Assembly (NCBI GenBank): GCA_033239005.1
Contig: BSQZ01000079.1
Location: 1 to 64,000, forward strand
Origin: Lamellibrachia satsuma
Lineage: Eukaryota; Annelida; Polychaeta; Sabellida; Siboglinidae
DNA: 64,000 bases
Direction: 5' to 3'
Each line of letters begins with the position of its first letter. Position 1 is the first letter of the stretch. Of this stretch, positions 21,398 through 30,739 are shown piece after piece. A model generated the notes under the pieces. That model made no database searches. It saw nothing but the letters and a program-made list of their open reading frames with translations, and was not told the DNA's origin. The position numbers and the translations under genes are program-made.

Positions 21398-21800
21398 TAT
21401 CCAGTCCTTGGGATTGTTCAAAGTGCTTTACACTTCAAAAACTCTCATAAATGTTCGTTAAAAATCTATCGCAACTTCTCCTGGAAGTAACTATTATAAT
21501 TGTATCGACACATGCATATTGTAATGTCGAGAATACGTAATCGGGGATAGAAGCAGGCAGGGAGGGAGGCAGACAGATTCGCATGAAAATTATGTTCATT
21601 GTATCCAGTCCTTTGTATTGTTCGAAGTGTTTTACACTTCACCCCCAAGCACACCTGTTCATTCCAACTCCATCTCGACTTCTCTGGGAAACACTCAGTC
21701 ATGCTGCAGTTGCTGCACGAAGACCATTCGCACGTATAATCACTGCATATAGCCAGGTACTCATTTATACAAACGAATGAGGTGTGGCAACGTTCGGTGA
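21398..21800 (-). mobile_element. SINE copy on the minus strand plus a second SINE tail
   Basis: The SINE tail (complement of TTGAACAATCCCAAGGACTG) occurs twice, at about 21,398 and 21,600. The second is followed by a longer minus-strand SINE body to about 21,795 (complement of GCTGAATG-TTCCCAGAGAAG, GGTGTTGGAATGAAC and the GAGTAC core). It belongs to the same family as the + strand copies at 23.9, 34.1, 46.2 and 54.9 kb. Confidence 0.6.
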
Positions 21801-22355
21801 AACAAATTGCCAACGCTTCGAAACGACGGCAAGACGGTGCAAACTAGGGTTTTTACGACTGGGAGCCTGACGTTCTATCTAGAACGTCATCACGCCCCAT
21901 TCGATGGGAGAGAAGGAGACGCGAGGGGGTCAGAGAAGAAGCGAGAGAGGGAGAGGAAGTAACGCGGGAGGGATATGTTCCGTTTGTTTGTTAAAGCAGA
22001 CAAGTACAAGTGTTTAGCAAAATTTAATGTGGCCATTGTTCGCACCACGTTGTAACTTCCTCATGCGCACATCTTACTGCTAACACTAGTACGAAAAGTA
22101 AAATAATAAACCGCGCAAAAACAAGTGTTGCAACATAGGCCTCTATAGCTCAATGCGCGTACCAGCTCAAATCACGTCATGTGTCTTTTATTAAACGTCG
22201 GCAGGGGGCGTGTCTGCGTATCAGTGTTTGTTACACACGTGCATCCTGTTACGAAGTCAACACTTTGTGTCGCACGCGGTGTCTATGATGGGGAGCGTTG
22301 AATGCTATATCAAAGATTGATTGTTTGTTATACTGTTTATATCATCTAACGTGTG
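21801..22355. other. Unassigned sequence up to the segmental-duplication border
   Basis: A GC-richer stretch with no supported gene. A hairpin GACGTTCT-ATCT-AGAACGTC lies near 21,870-21,890. Homology between the two large duplicated blocks begins at 22,356. Confidence 0.4.
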
Positions 22356-22483
22356 TCCTGGAACGAAACTAGCATTGGCATCGCATCAAAGAGACGTCGG
22401 AGTCGTGCATCAGTGCTTTACTTGACCTGGATGGAGGCAGAGTCTTGTAAGAGCAGTTGCTGTAGACGTGGGGGAATGGATGA

Positions 22484-22755
22484 AGATTGGATGACGTCGA
22501 GCAAGACAAATATGTACTTGGGCAGCGGTTTGATGCTGCCGAGCGCCGTCGTCATGTAGTTCGTTCGTAGATGAACTGTCGCATCAAACATACGACCACA
22601 TTGTCGCCGTTGTCGAAGCCTCCTATTTTCGAGGGGCCGACGTCGTCGCGATCGCCGACGTAGAGACGCAATCTCCACTCGTCCTCGGCGTGTTTCAACA
22701 GTTGCCTGCAAACTTAGCGCCAGATTATCGCGAAGTCGCTCCGGCGTGTTGGAAT
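22484..22755 (+). other. GC-rich coding-like segment, frame-broken, copy 1
   Basis: Two abutting + frames look coding-like in composition: 22,484-22,569 (LDDVEQDKYVLGQRFDAAER...) and 22,561 onward (SFVDELSHQTYDHIVAVVEA, then FRGADVVAIADVE and PLVLGVFQQLPANLAPDYRE). They would need a frameshift or splice to join. No family is recognised. The same segment is in the second duplicate. Confidence 0.3.
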
Positions 22756-22779
22756 TACAGAACCACAGTATCGTATTCT

Positions 22780-23092
22780 TTCCCTCTCCCTCTCAATGTC
22801 CCTCTCCATTTCCCTCTCCATCCCCTCCTTCCCCTTCCTCCCTCCCTCCCTCCTACCTCCCCCTTCCTCCCTCCCTTCCTCCCTCCCTCCCCTTCTCCCT
22901 CTCTACCCTTCTCCCCTTCTCTCCCCCTCTCCCCCTCTCCCCTATCTTCCTCTCTCCCTCTACCCCTCTCCCTCTCCTTCCCCCTCACCCCCTCTCCCCC
23001 TCTCTCCCTCTCTCCCTCTCCCGCTCTCGCCCTCTCCCCTTCTCCCCCTTTCTCCCTCTCTCCCTCCCTCCCTCTCTCCCTCCCTCCCTATT
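22780..23092. repeat. Polypyrimidine tract (CCCTCT-type), copy 1
   Basis: About 310 bp of almost pure C/T on the + strand, made of CCCTCT, CCCTCC and CCCTTCT blocks with very few purines. Such tracts can form triplex (H-DNA). The Pro/Ser/Leu-rich frames read through it come from the repeat. Confidence 0.95.
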
Positions 23093-23870
23093 GACGTGCC
23101 ATCAGGAGTCAATCCTTCCAGCATTCCAGCATTTGCATTTGCATGCGACCCACAAATATTTGATTTATCAAATTCTCAATTGTACGATCAAATGCATGCG
23201 TAATTCTTTGAATATTTATTATTGTTAGATTCTCTTTCTCAAGTTCACAATATGCCATTAAAATAAAGTTCTCTGAAGTGAAATCGTTGTCTGACCTATG
23301 AATCCACTTTCACAAGGTGCTCTTTAAAAGTGCTGTGTATGTCAACTGGTCAATGCCTGAGCTGTTGTTTATGCAACATGAAAATACCATCTCGTCTGTA
23401 GGTTGATGGCTTCACAGATTTACCTGTTCATTGAAACATATTAAACAATGCAGACAAATGAACCCTTGTGCTGTGTTGGCACTGTTGGGGTGGATTCGGA
23501 TTGCAGCGCATTGCGTTAGTAAACAGCAGCAGTATTATTGACAGATGTAGCATTGATGACAGTTGCAATGCCCAAATGTCAATAACAACAGTGGCAATGA
23601 CAGCTGTGGCAGGATGTTTCCAAAGTGTATTAACTGAAGATTTCCCTCGACAATCGTTAGCCATTTATTAAAGATGCAAATCAGTAGATGTAAGTACATG
23701 TTTTGGTTATGGCAATGGCTGTATACACTATACAAACATCTGATGGGAATTTGTCTATGTGTGTACTCATGAGAAGTTACAAACTTCATACATTTGGTTG
23801 ACTCATATCTTTCAATATGCTTATCCTTCGCAATATGAAAAATATTTATTCATTATATTTCTACCACACA
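23093..23870. other. Unassigned stretch, copy 1
   Basis: No gene is supported. Near 23,635-23,650 the phrase GAAGATTTCCCTCGACAA recurs at 33,790 and 54,587, marking a dispersed repeat. Confidence 0.35.
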
Positions 23871-24105
23871 ATGGTAGAACGCCAGACTTGGCTGACGGAA
23901 CCCGGGTTCAAATCCAATTGCTGCCGTATCAAAGCTTTGACAATTTTGTTCCCCACATTACCACAGTTCACCCAGCTGTAAATGAGTACACAGGTACAGA
24001 CAAGTGTGGAAATGTGAACGAAAAATCGTTGCACAGTAATTGCAGCATTGCTGAATGCTTCCCAGAGCAGTACAAAAGGTGTTGGAATGAATAGGTCAGC
24101 CAGGG
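23871..24105 (+). mobile_element. tRNA-derived SINE, copy 1 block
   Basis: The head resembles a tRNA: CTACCACACAATGGTAGAACG (degenerate A box), CCAGACTTGGCTGACGGAA, then CCCGGGTTCAAATCC, a good B box. The body follows (GCTTTGACAATTTTGTTCC, ACAGTTCACCCAGCTGTAAA, TGAGTACA), then a family-specific 3' part (TGAATGCTTCCCAGAGCAG, GGTGTTGGAATGAATAGG). RNA polymerase III would be the expected transcriber of such an element. The tail with CAATCCCAAGGACTGG is missing here. Confidence 0.75.
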
Positions 24106-24396
24106 GTGTTATGTTTTGGTAACCAGAATGATTTGTAAAATGTTTTTATTGATACTTTCACTCTACATCCTTCTTGTCAAAGGATATTTGATTTTTATGA
24201 GCATGCTGTAGTCAAGAAATGTACGTCATTTCTATGAGTACAACCATATGGTAAAATGCATATTGCTCAAACAGAGATACATATGAGAGATAGATTTTGT
24301 ACTTTTCCACAGCAGAATACAAAAGTGTGGATGTGCGAACTGTTTGTTTGACGCATATCTACAGATCGATGTAACTTGTGTGTCTATGTGAGACAG

Positions 24397-24590
24397 GATG
24401 ACTGACTCTGCACGCTGCCAATTTTCGTGGACTAGCCCGTGTCTGATGGATTTGATAGATCAGGTGGTCCTCAATGCCAAGGTGCTCAACACTGGCCAGG
24501 AGAACTGCAACAGGATGGTGGCCGCCACCTTCCAGTCCACTATCCAGTTGTGGAGCGTCATGGTCAACAATGATGGCAACCTCGTCACAC
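24397..24590 (+). pseudogene. KCTD3: KCTD3-like exon E2, copy beta
   Basis: A full-length 194-bp exon between GAGACAG and ACAC|GTGAG, open throughout. It encodes MTDSARCQFSWTSPCLMDL, then DQVVLNAKVLN, and STIQLWSVMVNNDGNLVT. This matches the KCTD3 segment ...ESSGWQQVFTSP, E-R-V-A-L-N-A-K-V, S-I-I-L-W-S-V. Both splice sites look usable, but E1 is missing in this copy and E6 and E7 are broken, so the copy as a whole is non-functional. Confidence 0.85.
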
Positions 24591-24804
24591 GTGAGATAAG
24601 TCAGTCAGTGAGATAGGCGTGTCATGAGAAAAAGGTTCTGGAGAGAATCAGGTCACTGTTATAGACTCCAGGTTTCTAAATGGCGCATCATAATCACGCA
24701 ACACCATGTCTGTAGAGGGATGCTAAAATTTAACAAATGTTCTATTGAAATAATGGTTTTTCTCATAAGCAATTTATACATTGTTTATGAAAATGTTTCC
24801 TCTT

Positions 24805-25740
24805 TGTTCACTGCTGTTCATGGGTTAAGGTCAGGTCAAATATTGTCAAGTCACTCTTTCTGTTGTTTTTTCCATACTTTTCTATCGGCCGCCCCCTCTC
24901 CATCTTTCATCTTCCCCGGATCTTCTCATATCCCACCTCACGCAGTCTTTCGATCTTAGCTGTTCGCTTCCCCTTTTCTTGCATCATTGACGTTTTTCCA
25001 CCTATCTCTTCCAATCTCTTTACTAGTATGTCTCCATCCATCCTTACCATGTGGCCTGCCATTCTCACCTTGCTTCTCACCAATCTTCCTGTTGAACTGT
25101 CTTGTTGCATCACATCTTTCCTCAGGTAATTCATCCTTCTTTTGTCAACCCTCTTTTGTTCGCATTATTCGACGAAACCAGAACCAAACTTGCAGCTGCT
25201 GTTGTTGTTCTGTCAACGCCACTGTCTCCAGATACAGATTCAGGCATGCTTGTGTGACACAAGCTCTCAGGACTTTCCTTTTCAGCTTTTTCAAAACGTT
25301 TCTCTCCAACATGACTCGCTCTACTTTTCGCCGAGCATTCGCTCCCTGTTGTATCCGACATCGCATGTCTACCTCTGAATGCCCATCCTCATTAACAATT
25401 CCTCCAAGTTACACAAAGCCATTCACTTGGTTGATCTCCTTATCATCCAAACTAATGATCAAGTCCTCTCTCTGATGTCAAACCCACATCACTTCTGTCT
25501 TCTCCCGGCTCATTATCGGTCCGTGCTTCTTGAACACCCCCTTCCATTCCTCCAACACTTCCTGTAGTTATTGTTTTTTGTCTGCTATCATGGCCATATC
25601 GTTTGCATACATCTCCTTCCTGAGAACATCCTTCATGCTGATCTTCCTGCTGATTAGTGCCAGCACCATGATAAATAGTAAAAGGTCACTTCCTTGCCTC
25701 TAACCGATTTTAACTGGAAACTCTTCCGACAAACCAGATC
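24805..25740 (-). mobile_element. RTE-like LINE fragment R3 in the E2-E3 intron of beta
   Basis: The minus strand carries the RT C-terminal part: VRCRIQQGANARRKVE with MLERNVLKKLKRKVLRACVT, the block around CLNLYLETVALTEQQQQLQV, SSTGRLVRSKVRMAGHMVRM and the 3' end near 24,805 (matching TGTTCATGGGTTAAGG). Upstream blocks (EEWK-VFKKHGPIMSREKTEVM) lie at 25,560-25,470. Several frame breaks are present. It continues almost into the E3 repeats. Confidence 0.8.
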
Positions 25741-25770
25741 CAACCACAACTCTTCTTTTTGTTCTCATGA

Positions 25771-25925
25771 ACAGGACAGGTCTGGGTGTTGCACGCCATG
25801 ACACAGAACTGGCAGTTAAATCTATCACGGTGGCTGTGCTCAGTAGGGCAGGCAAAGTCGGGGTGTGGCATTCCATGGCACTGAACTGGCAGGTAATTCT
25901 CTCACGGTGGCTGTACTCACTAGGC
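25771..25925 (+). pseudogene. KCTD3: KCTD3-like E3-derived units, copy beta
   Basis: Two units are left: a partial one ending ACTGGCAG at 25,815 and a 77-bp one at 25,816-25,892 (GCTCAGTAGGGCAGGCAAAG ... AACTGGCAG|GTAATT), then the start of a third to about 25,925. They encode AVLSRAGKVGVWHSMALNWQ. The 5' half of E3 (FFIGNQL) and its acceptor are missing. A repeat end such as ACTGGCAG|GTAA still forms a splice donor. Confidence 0.75.
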
Positions 25926-26177
25926 AGCCATACTGATTATCTTTATGATGACATAGAAAACAAAATAAAATCTTTTAAAAATTTAATCCCCACCCCCGGA
26001 GGCCCATATGGACGGTTTCCCATTTGACCCTCCTTGTTCGACAGAAGGGGAATAGGACACAACAGACAGACCAACATAAACTTCTTTATATGTTATATAG
26101 ACTACACAGAATATGTGTATGCAGACATTGAAAACTAAAGCTGATTGAGTGTTGTTGCTTCTACGTCGTACCTACAG

Positions 26178-26267
26178 ACATGCAGAAGTTCCCGCTTGGT
26201 ATGAAGGAGAGATACCATAGTAGGGACCGTGTTACAGCTCTCAGTGTCTATCTCGCCCCCACATCGG
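26178..26267 (+). pseudogene. KCTD3: KCTD3-like exon E5, copy beta
   Basis: A 90-bp exon between CCTACAG and TCGG|GTGAGT, open, encoding MQKFPLGMKERYHSRDRVTA, then LSVYLAPTS. It matches the KCTD3 segment MQKFPLRMK ... TALSVYL-P, with about a dozen residues missing in the middle relative to vertebrate KCTD3. It joins in phase to E6. The exon expected between E3 and E5 (E4, the G-S-F-L-L-L-G-C-N-N-G-S strand) was not found. Confidence 0.85.
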
Positions 26268-26460
26268 GTGAGTCTCCCTGCTTGCTACATTTGACTAGAA
26301 TGTTAGAACTAAAAGTTATGAATTCAGACTAATTCATAGAAACTACACTTAAGACTAACGTCTCATTTAGATGTGTTGATTATATTTGTTACGCTAATGT
26401 GCAAGTTGCTCCTTTGAAGCAGGGCTGTTTTGGTATTGTACATTGCTTGTCTGTTTTCAG

Positions 26461-26630
26461 CCCTGAGAGGGAAATGTATTGAAATAGCCTACTGGACAAT
26501 TTTGGGAGCTGCGCAGGTGATTCTGCAGCAACCAGAGTCAGTTGGACAGGGCCACAGTTCTTCCAGATGTTCTCTGTACACGCCAATCCCATCACCAAGG
26601 TGATGTTGTCAACGAAGCATTGTGTCTCTG
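26461..26630 (+). pseudogene. KCTD3: KCTD3-like exon E6, copy beta, frameshifted
   Basis: Starts after TGTTTTCAG and ends at TCTG|GTAGGT. The first part reads [20 protein letters not shown], then LQQPESVGQG, as in KCTD3 (G-N-W-I-E-I-A-Y-G-T-S-S-G). One base is missing in the run GGGCC(C)ACAG (about 26,551), shifting the rest out of frame; the exon is 170 bp against 171 bp in the gamma units. Confidence 0.88.
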
Positions 26631-26934
26631 GTAGGTCCAATTCTCAAGTATATTTCTATGGAAAATATTCAAATATACATGGAAAAGCTTTATTTTATGA
26701 TAGTGACCATGCCACGTTTATGGGTTGATTTTTAGTGGGCCATCAATTACATATACTGTGACATCCTCAGTTATAGAAAATATAGAAATAACAGTTTGGT
26801 TTCCTTTTCAAGTAATCCAAATTGAAGCATTGATTATGATCATATCAGCTTTTGTTTGATATGACGCGGCTTATCAGTATCAGGTCCTTGAATAATGGAA
26901 AGTGAACCACTGCAGCTCACTGGTGTGTTTGCAA

Positions 26935-27090
26935 TGTGCTCTGAGTACAAATATGTACATACGTGGAACGTGACCTGATTCCTTGGCATGACCAGAACAC
27001 AGCCCGGCTCAGTGGCCTTGGCATCATTCAAGTTTATCTCCATACAGAGGTTGGAACCACACCTTCAGTATATCCACAGTAACAACTTTG
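26935..27090 (+). pseudogene. KCTD3: KCTD3-like exon E7, copy beta, with stop and lost acceptor
   Basis: 156 bp, encoding YKYVHTWNVT, then a TGA (26,976-26,978) where KCTD3 has Arg of V-T-R-F-R-G, then MTRTQPGSVALASFKFISI and HLQYIHSNNFG before GTAAGT. The acceptor reads TTTGCAA in place of TTTGCAG. The same TGA is present in the gamma and delta copies. Confidence 0.88.
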
Positions 27091-27241
27091 GTAAGTCACA
27101 TTGACAGGATCTAGAATTACAATAATTATATATTTCAGTAAATTAGATTATAGATTAAGTTACGTAATTATTTTTTTTTATTGGAAAACTGGGCACCCCT
27201 TTTTTGTGAGACTGGGCCCGAACGTTATGAGAAGAAGAATG

Positions 27242-27250
27242 TTGTTATTT
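27242..27250. repeat. Target-site duplication, left
   Basis: TTGTTATTT, identical to 28,760-28,768. Present once in the empty site of duplication copy 2. Confidence 0.9.
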
Positions 27251-28759
27251 CTTCACTTCACTTCACTTTCCCATAACCCGTAAGGATCGTTGGGGCACCA
27301 TTGATGACTTTCTAACCAGCTCTCTCCACGTTTTCCTGTTCTTGACAGCCCTCTGGGAGTCAGCGAACTCCATTCCTGTCCACTCTTTGATGTTGTCTTC
27401 CCACCTCTTCTTCTGTCTACCTCTTCGTCTCCCCCCTCTTACAGTACCTTGCAATATAGTCTTTGCAAGGCCAGATGATCGTGATACATGACCGTACCAC
27501 TTCAATTTACGCTTCTTAACTGTTGTAAGAAGGTCATCATATGGTCCGATGGCTTCTTTGATCTTGTTGCGGACAGCTTCGTTAGTAACATGGTCTTTGT
27601 ATGATATGCGCAAGATCTTCCGAAAGCATCTCATTTCCATGGCTTGTATCCTCTTCTGTAGATCTGCTGAGAGGGTCCATGTTTCACAAGCGTGCAGAAA
27701 GATGGACATGCAAGGGAGCGCATCAGCCTTATCTTCGAACTGACCGTGATGTTTCTGTCGTTCCATAAGGGTTTCAACCTTATTAGTGCTGCTGTTGTCT
27801 GTGCAATCCTGGCAAGTATCTCCGGTTTGGAACCCTCATCTGTGATAATTGATCCCAAGTACCTGAAGCTTGTTACTGTCTGAAGTCTCTGTCCATTAAC
27901 TTTGACCTCTGTGCTGATGCCTTGTGTGTTGTTCGTCATCAGTTTGGTCTTTTCGGCACTGATTTCCATGCCGTATGATGTAGATGTTTTTTCAAGGCGC
28001 TCCACTAAATTGACTAGTTCTTGTTCATCTCCTGCTAAGCCGTCGATGTCGTCAGCAAAACGAAATTTGGTGATTGTCCTGCCTCCAATGCTGACAGTGC
28101 CTTGATGGTTTTCTAAAGCATCAGTCATGATCCTTTCCAGAAAAATGTTGAAGAGCGTTGGTGATAGTAGGCATCCTTGTCGAACTCCGACTGTTGTTCG
28201 AAACCAGTCTCCTATGCTGCTGTTGAAGGTTACTGCACTGGTGGCATTGTCATATAGGTGTTCAATGGTTCGGACAAGCTTGGAGCCAATGTTGTACTTC
28301 CTCATGGTTGCCCATAGGGCCGCATGCCATGCATTATCAAAGGCCTTCTTGAAATCTATAAAGACATGAAACAGGCTTTGCTGATGTTGAAGGTGTTTCT
28401 CGCAAAGGATTCTAAGGTTGAAGATCTGTTCACTGGTGCTCCGTCCTGCTCGAAAACCCGCTTGTTCTTCAGCGATAATCTCTTCTGCCTGGGGTTTGAG
28501 TCTGTTGAGTAGTATCTTCAACATGACTTTGCTCGGGTGGCTGATGAGGCTGATTGTTCTGTAATTTTGGCACATCTGTAGGTTGCCTTTCTTGGGAAGT
28601 ATTATGATCAGTGACTGAGTCCATGGGGTGGGCCATTCTCCTGTCTGCCAGATCTTGTTGCAGATTGTTGTAAGTGTGGTAATCAAGGCTTCTCCCCCAG
28701 CTTGAACCAGTTCTGCTGGTATGTTATCAATTCCAGCTGACTTTCCTTTTTTCAGAGAC
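27251..28759 (-). mobile_element. 5'-truncated RTE-like LINE inserted in duplication copy 1 only
   Basis: The minus strand runs from SLKKGKSAGIDNIPAELVQ (5' truncation point at 28,759) through a nearly complete reverse transcriptase to a 3' end made of three GTGAA repeats at 27,251-27,266. The 9-bp direct repeat TTGTTATTT flanks it on both sides (27,242-27,250 and 28,760-28,768). The matching site in duplication copy 2 (about 49,572) is empty and has this 9-mer once. This is a target-primed insertion after the duplication, or one not carried by the second copy. Confidence 0.93.
27263..28759 (-). pseudogene. Reverse transcriptase of the inserted RTE-like LINE, one frameshift
   Basis: The frame 28,686-27,631 holds RT blocks in order: PWTQSLIIILPKKGN, CQNYRTISLISHPSKVML, EEQAGFRAGRSTSEQIFNL, HVFIDFKKAFDNAWH (motif A Asp), GVRQGCLLSPTLFNIFLE (motif B), KFRFADDIDGLAG (the catalytic FADD, motif C), then ISAEKTKLMTNN and FRYLGSIITDEGSKPEI. 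Near 27,700-27,740 a frameshift moves the C-terminal domain to the frame 27,766-27,263 (HACETWTLSADLQKRIQA, RKLKWYGHVSRSSGLAKTI, KKRWEDNIKEWTGMEF). The stop lies in the terminal GTGAA repeats, so there is almost no 3' UTR. The catalytic residues are kept, so the copy is young. The clade is RTE-like by resemblance; I am not certain of it. Confidence 0.88.
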
Positions 28760-28768
28760 TTGTTATTT
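28760..28768. repeat. Target-site duplication, right
   Basis: TTGTTATTT, the partner of 27,242-27,250, next to the 5'-truncated end of the LINE. Confidence 0.9.
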
Positions 28769-30130
28769 AGGAAAAGAAATAAAATTCACATTCGAGGAGC
28801 CACATAAAATTTGCATTTAATCAAGTTACTGAACCAGCAAATTACATTGTTCACTGATTATATATTAACTTACTATCAACTAACTGTAATTCAATTATAC
28901 GCTTTCATCTGCAAAGACAGCCGAAATTCAACTTCAGTAATTGGACAATTTCCAGACATTCTGTGTGTAATGCAGTAGCAGAACAATATCCAGGATATAC
29001 TTCTGAAGAGATATTGTCTCATCAACGGTATTTCTGGAATACTGTCCGTGGAGTTAACGATGAGATATTGTCCAGATAATATTGGTAGGTATACAATCAG
29101 AGAAATGATAACTTATATGAATCGTACATTCCGTGATTGTGCGACTGGGTCAGCGAACATACAATGACTCGTGCAACTCTTCTGCTCACCGCCGCTTTCG
29201 GGGCATTGTCTTTGGAATTACATGCATTCTGGTTATATGGTTATATTGATTAGTATAACTTATTACTATTTTCTGAATTGTATCACATGTGAACAAAGGA
29301 AAGAGGCATTTGTTTTAATTTTACAATGACACTAAACATTCAAACACTACCACAGCCAGTCACTGTGGAAATACGTGCATATAACACTTCTATAACATTT
29401 CACCAATTTATGAATTGGAAGGTATATTTTATGTGCTAACTCCATTTTTACTTGACAACTGTTATAGAATGTGTACTATCATAATATTTGCATGTGTGTA
29501 TGTATATTATTCAGGCAATGTTTCGTCCATATTTATATGGACGAACCAATATGGTACATAACTCCTTGTTTCGGTATTTTATGCATGGTTAGAGGTTTAA
29601 CATTCAACTTGTTGCTGCGTTCGATCAGAGTCGTCCAGACATGACGTATATTTGATGTCCTCGACAGTCAAAAGAACAAAATGCCATGGTTGGGCAACCT
29701 AAACTGACTTTGCCATGTACTGTCAGGGCTATCAAACATGACATAACTAACCGAACTGCACCAGGTATACGGGTAGCTGTCTTGCCCCAGGGTGCACCAA
29801 GATGGCTTTTAGGGGTATTTTTACTGTTGCAAATGTTCATCCTTTTATGGTCGTCGGCACACTGCTTCAAATGTTCATCCTATCATTCCACTATTATTCA
29901 ACAGATGTGTAATATAGATGTAATGTTTGGTCGAGTTAGAATTATATATATATATATATTTGGAATGGAACCATTGGTTGATTCAGACAGAAAAGGAAGC
30001 TATTTAATTAGACAGGTTTTCTTACACCTATGTGTAACAAGATATTTGTAAATGGTGTTTGTAACAGCCTGCATTAATAGAAACTTTAGACAATTTGTAC
30101 CATTCATTTATTGGCCTTTGGGAGGATGAA
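28769..30130. other. Spacer downstream of E7, copy 1
   Basis: The first part (28,790-29,470) is the spacer that also separates the tandem E6-E7 units at 38-44.5 kb, with GATATTGTCCAGATAATATT and TTCGGGGCATTG as landmarks. A perfect palindrome lies at 29,522-29,545. A 121-codon frame (29,686-30,051) is not recognised and ends in low-complexity sequence. Confidence 0.45.
29522..29545. repeat. Perfect palindrome TTCGTCCATAT-tt-ATATGGACGAA
   Basis: Two 11-base arms separated by two bases. The same palindrome occurs at 44,568-44,591 and 50,327-50,350. The middle copy lies 36 bp from the left border of segmental duplication copy 2. Confidence 0.9.
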
Positions 30131-30266
30131 ATGACGACGTCTGTTAATATCATTCCAGACACAATGGGTCAGCTGTGGACTCCATCTCTCGTGAGTAGAA
30201 CATCACCACGAAGAAGTGAGTTGGTTGTTGTGCATCCATCAGCTGAGATTTTCCCAGAAGCATATG
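30131..30266 (+). other. Candidate exon of unknown gene, copy 1
   Basis: From ATG at 30,131 the frame reads MTTSVNIIPDTMGQLWTPSL, then RSELVVVHPSAEIFPEAY, and ends at ATG|GTAAGT, a near-consensus donor. Composition looks coding-like, and frame and donor are conserved in the duplicate at 50,934-51,069. No family is recognised, and it is not a part of KCTD3 that I know. A first coding exon is one possibility. Confidence 0.35.
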
Positions 30267-30739
30267 GTAAGTGAGTGAGGAATATATATTTAGATTTCAT
30301 TAGTTTATTCTGTTCTGTAATCATGTGCTGGAGCTTCCTTAGCTAATTTAGGTGAAAATTAATTAATTTGCTTTGGCTATAATTGATGAAACCATGAAAG
30401 AGACGTATCAAGTTCCATCTAATCGTATTTTAACGCCTTTGTTTTTAAATACGTCTGTCCAGATATACAGATTATTGGCGGTTTCATGTAAATTCTCTCA
30501 ATGCCGCTCAGCCTAAAAAATGTTATGGTAATTAGACTGAATTAATATTACACCATTAATTATTTCAATACTATGCGGGAAAGTTCATTTTGGCAAAAGC
30601 TGTACGTGAAAACGCCCACATACAAATGTATTTATTGTTACCGTTGTTACATTTAATGTATGCAAATGTTATAACTTATTATATAATTTAAAAAATAACG
30701 TTGCAGTCAGGGATCCAACAAAATAAAGATATTGCCACA

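Noticed and set aside
22353..22711. Arg-rich minus-strand frame (also 44,689-44,982)
   Set aside because: The + strand frames of the same segment have more protein-like composition; the Arg-rich frame reflects CpG-rich codons read in reverse.
22690..23228. Pro/Ser/Leu-rich frames, and matching Gly/Arg/Glu-rich antisense frames, also at 44,961-45,526
   Set aside because: They come from the polypyrimidine tract; low-complexity sequence keeps all frames open.
24863..25475. Open frames on the + strand opposite the LINE fragments (also near 5,700-6,380, 17,700-18,700, 35,600-36,260, 47,300-47,890 and 56,250-56,825)
   Set aside because: They are antisense shadows of the RTE-like reverse transcriptase fragments, which have clear motifs on the other strand (or, at 5.7-6.4 kb, on the + strand).
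25980..26027. A GGPYGRFPI peptide upstream of E5 as the missing KCTD3 segment near GPFGER
   Set aside because: It lies in the wrong place for that segment, has no splice sites in phase and stops at once.
27692..28512. Several + strand frames between 27.5 and 28.5 kb
   Set aside because: They are opposite the continuous reverse transcriptase of the minus-strand LINE.
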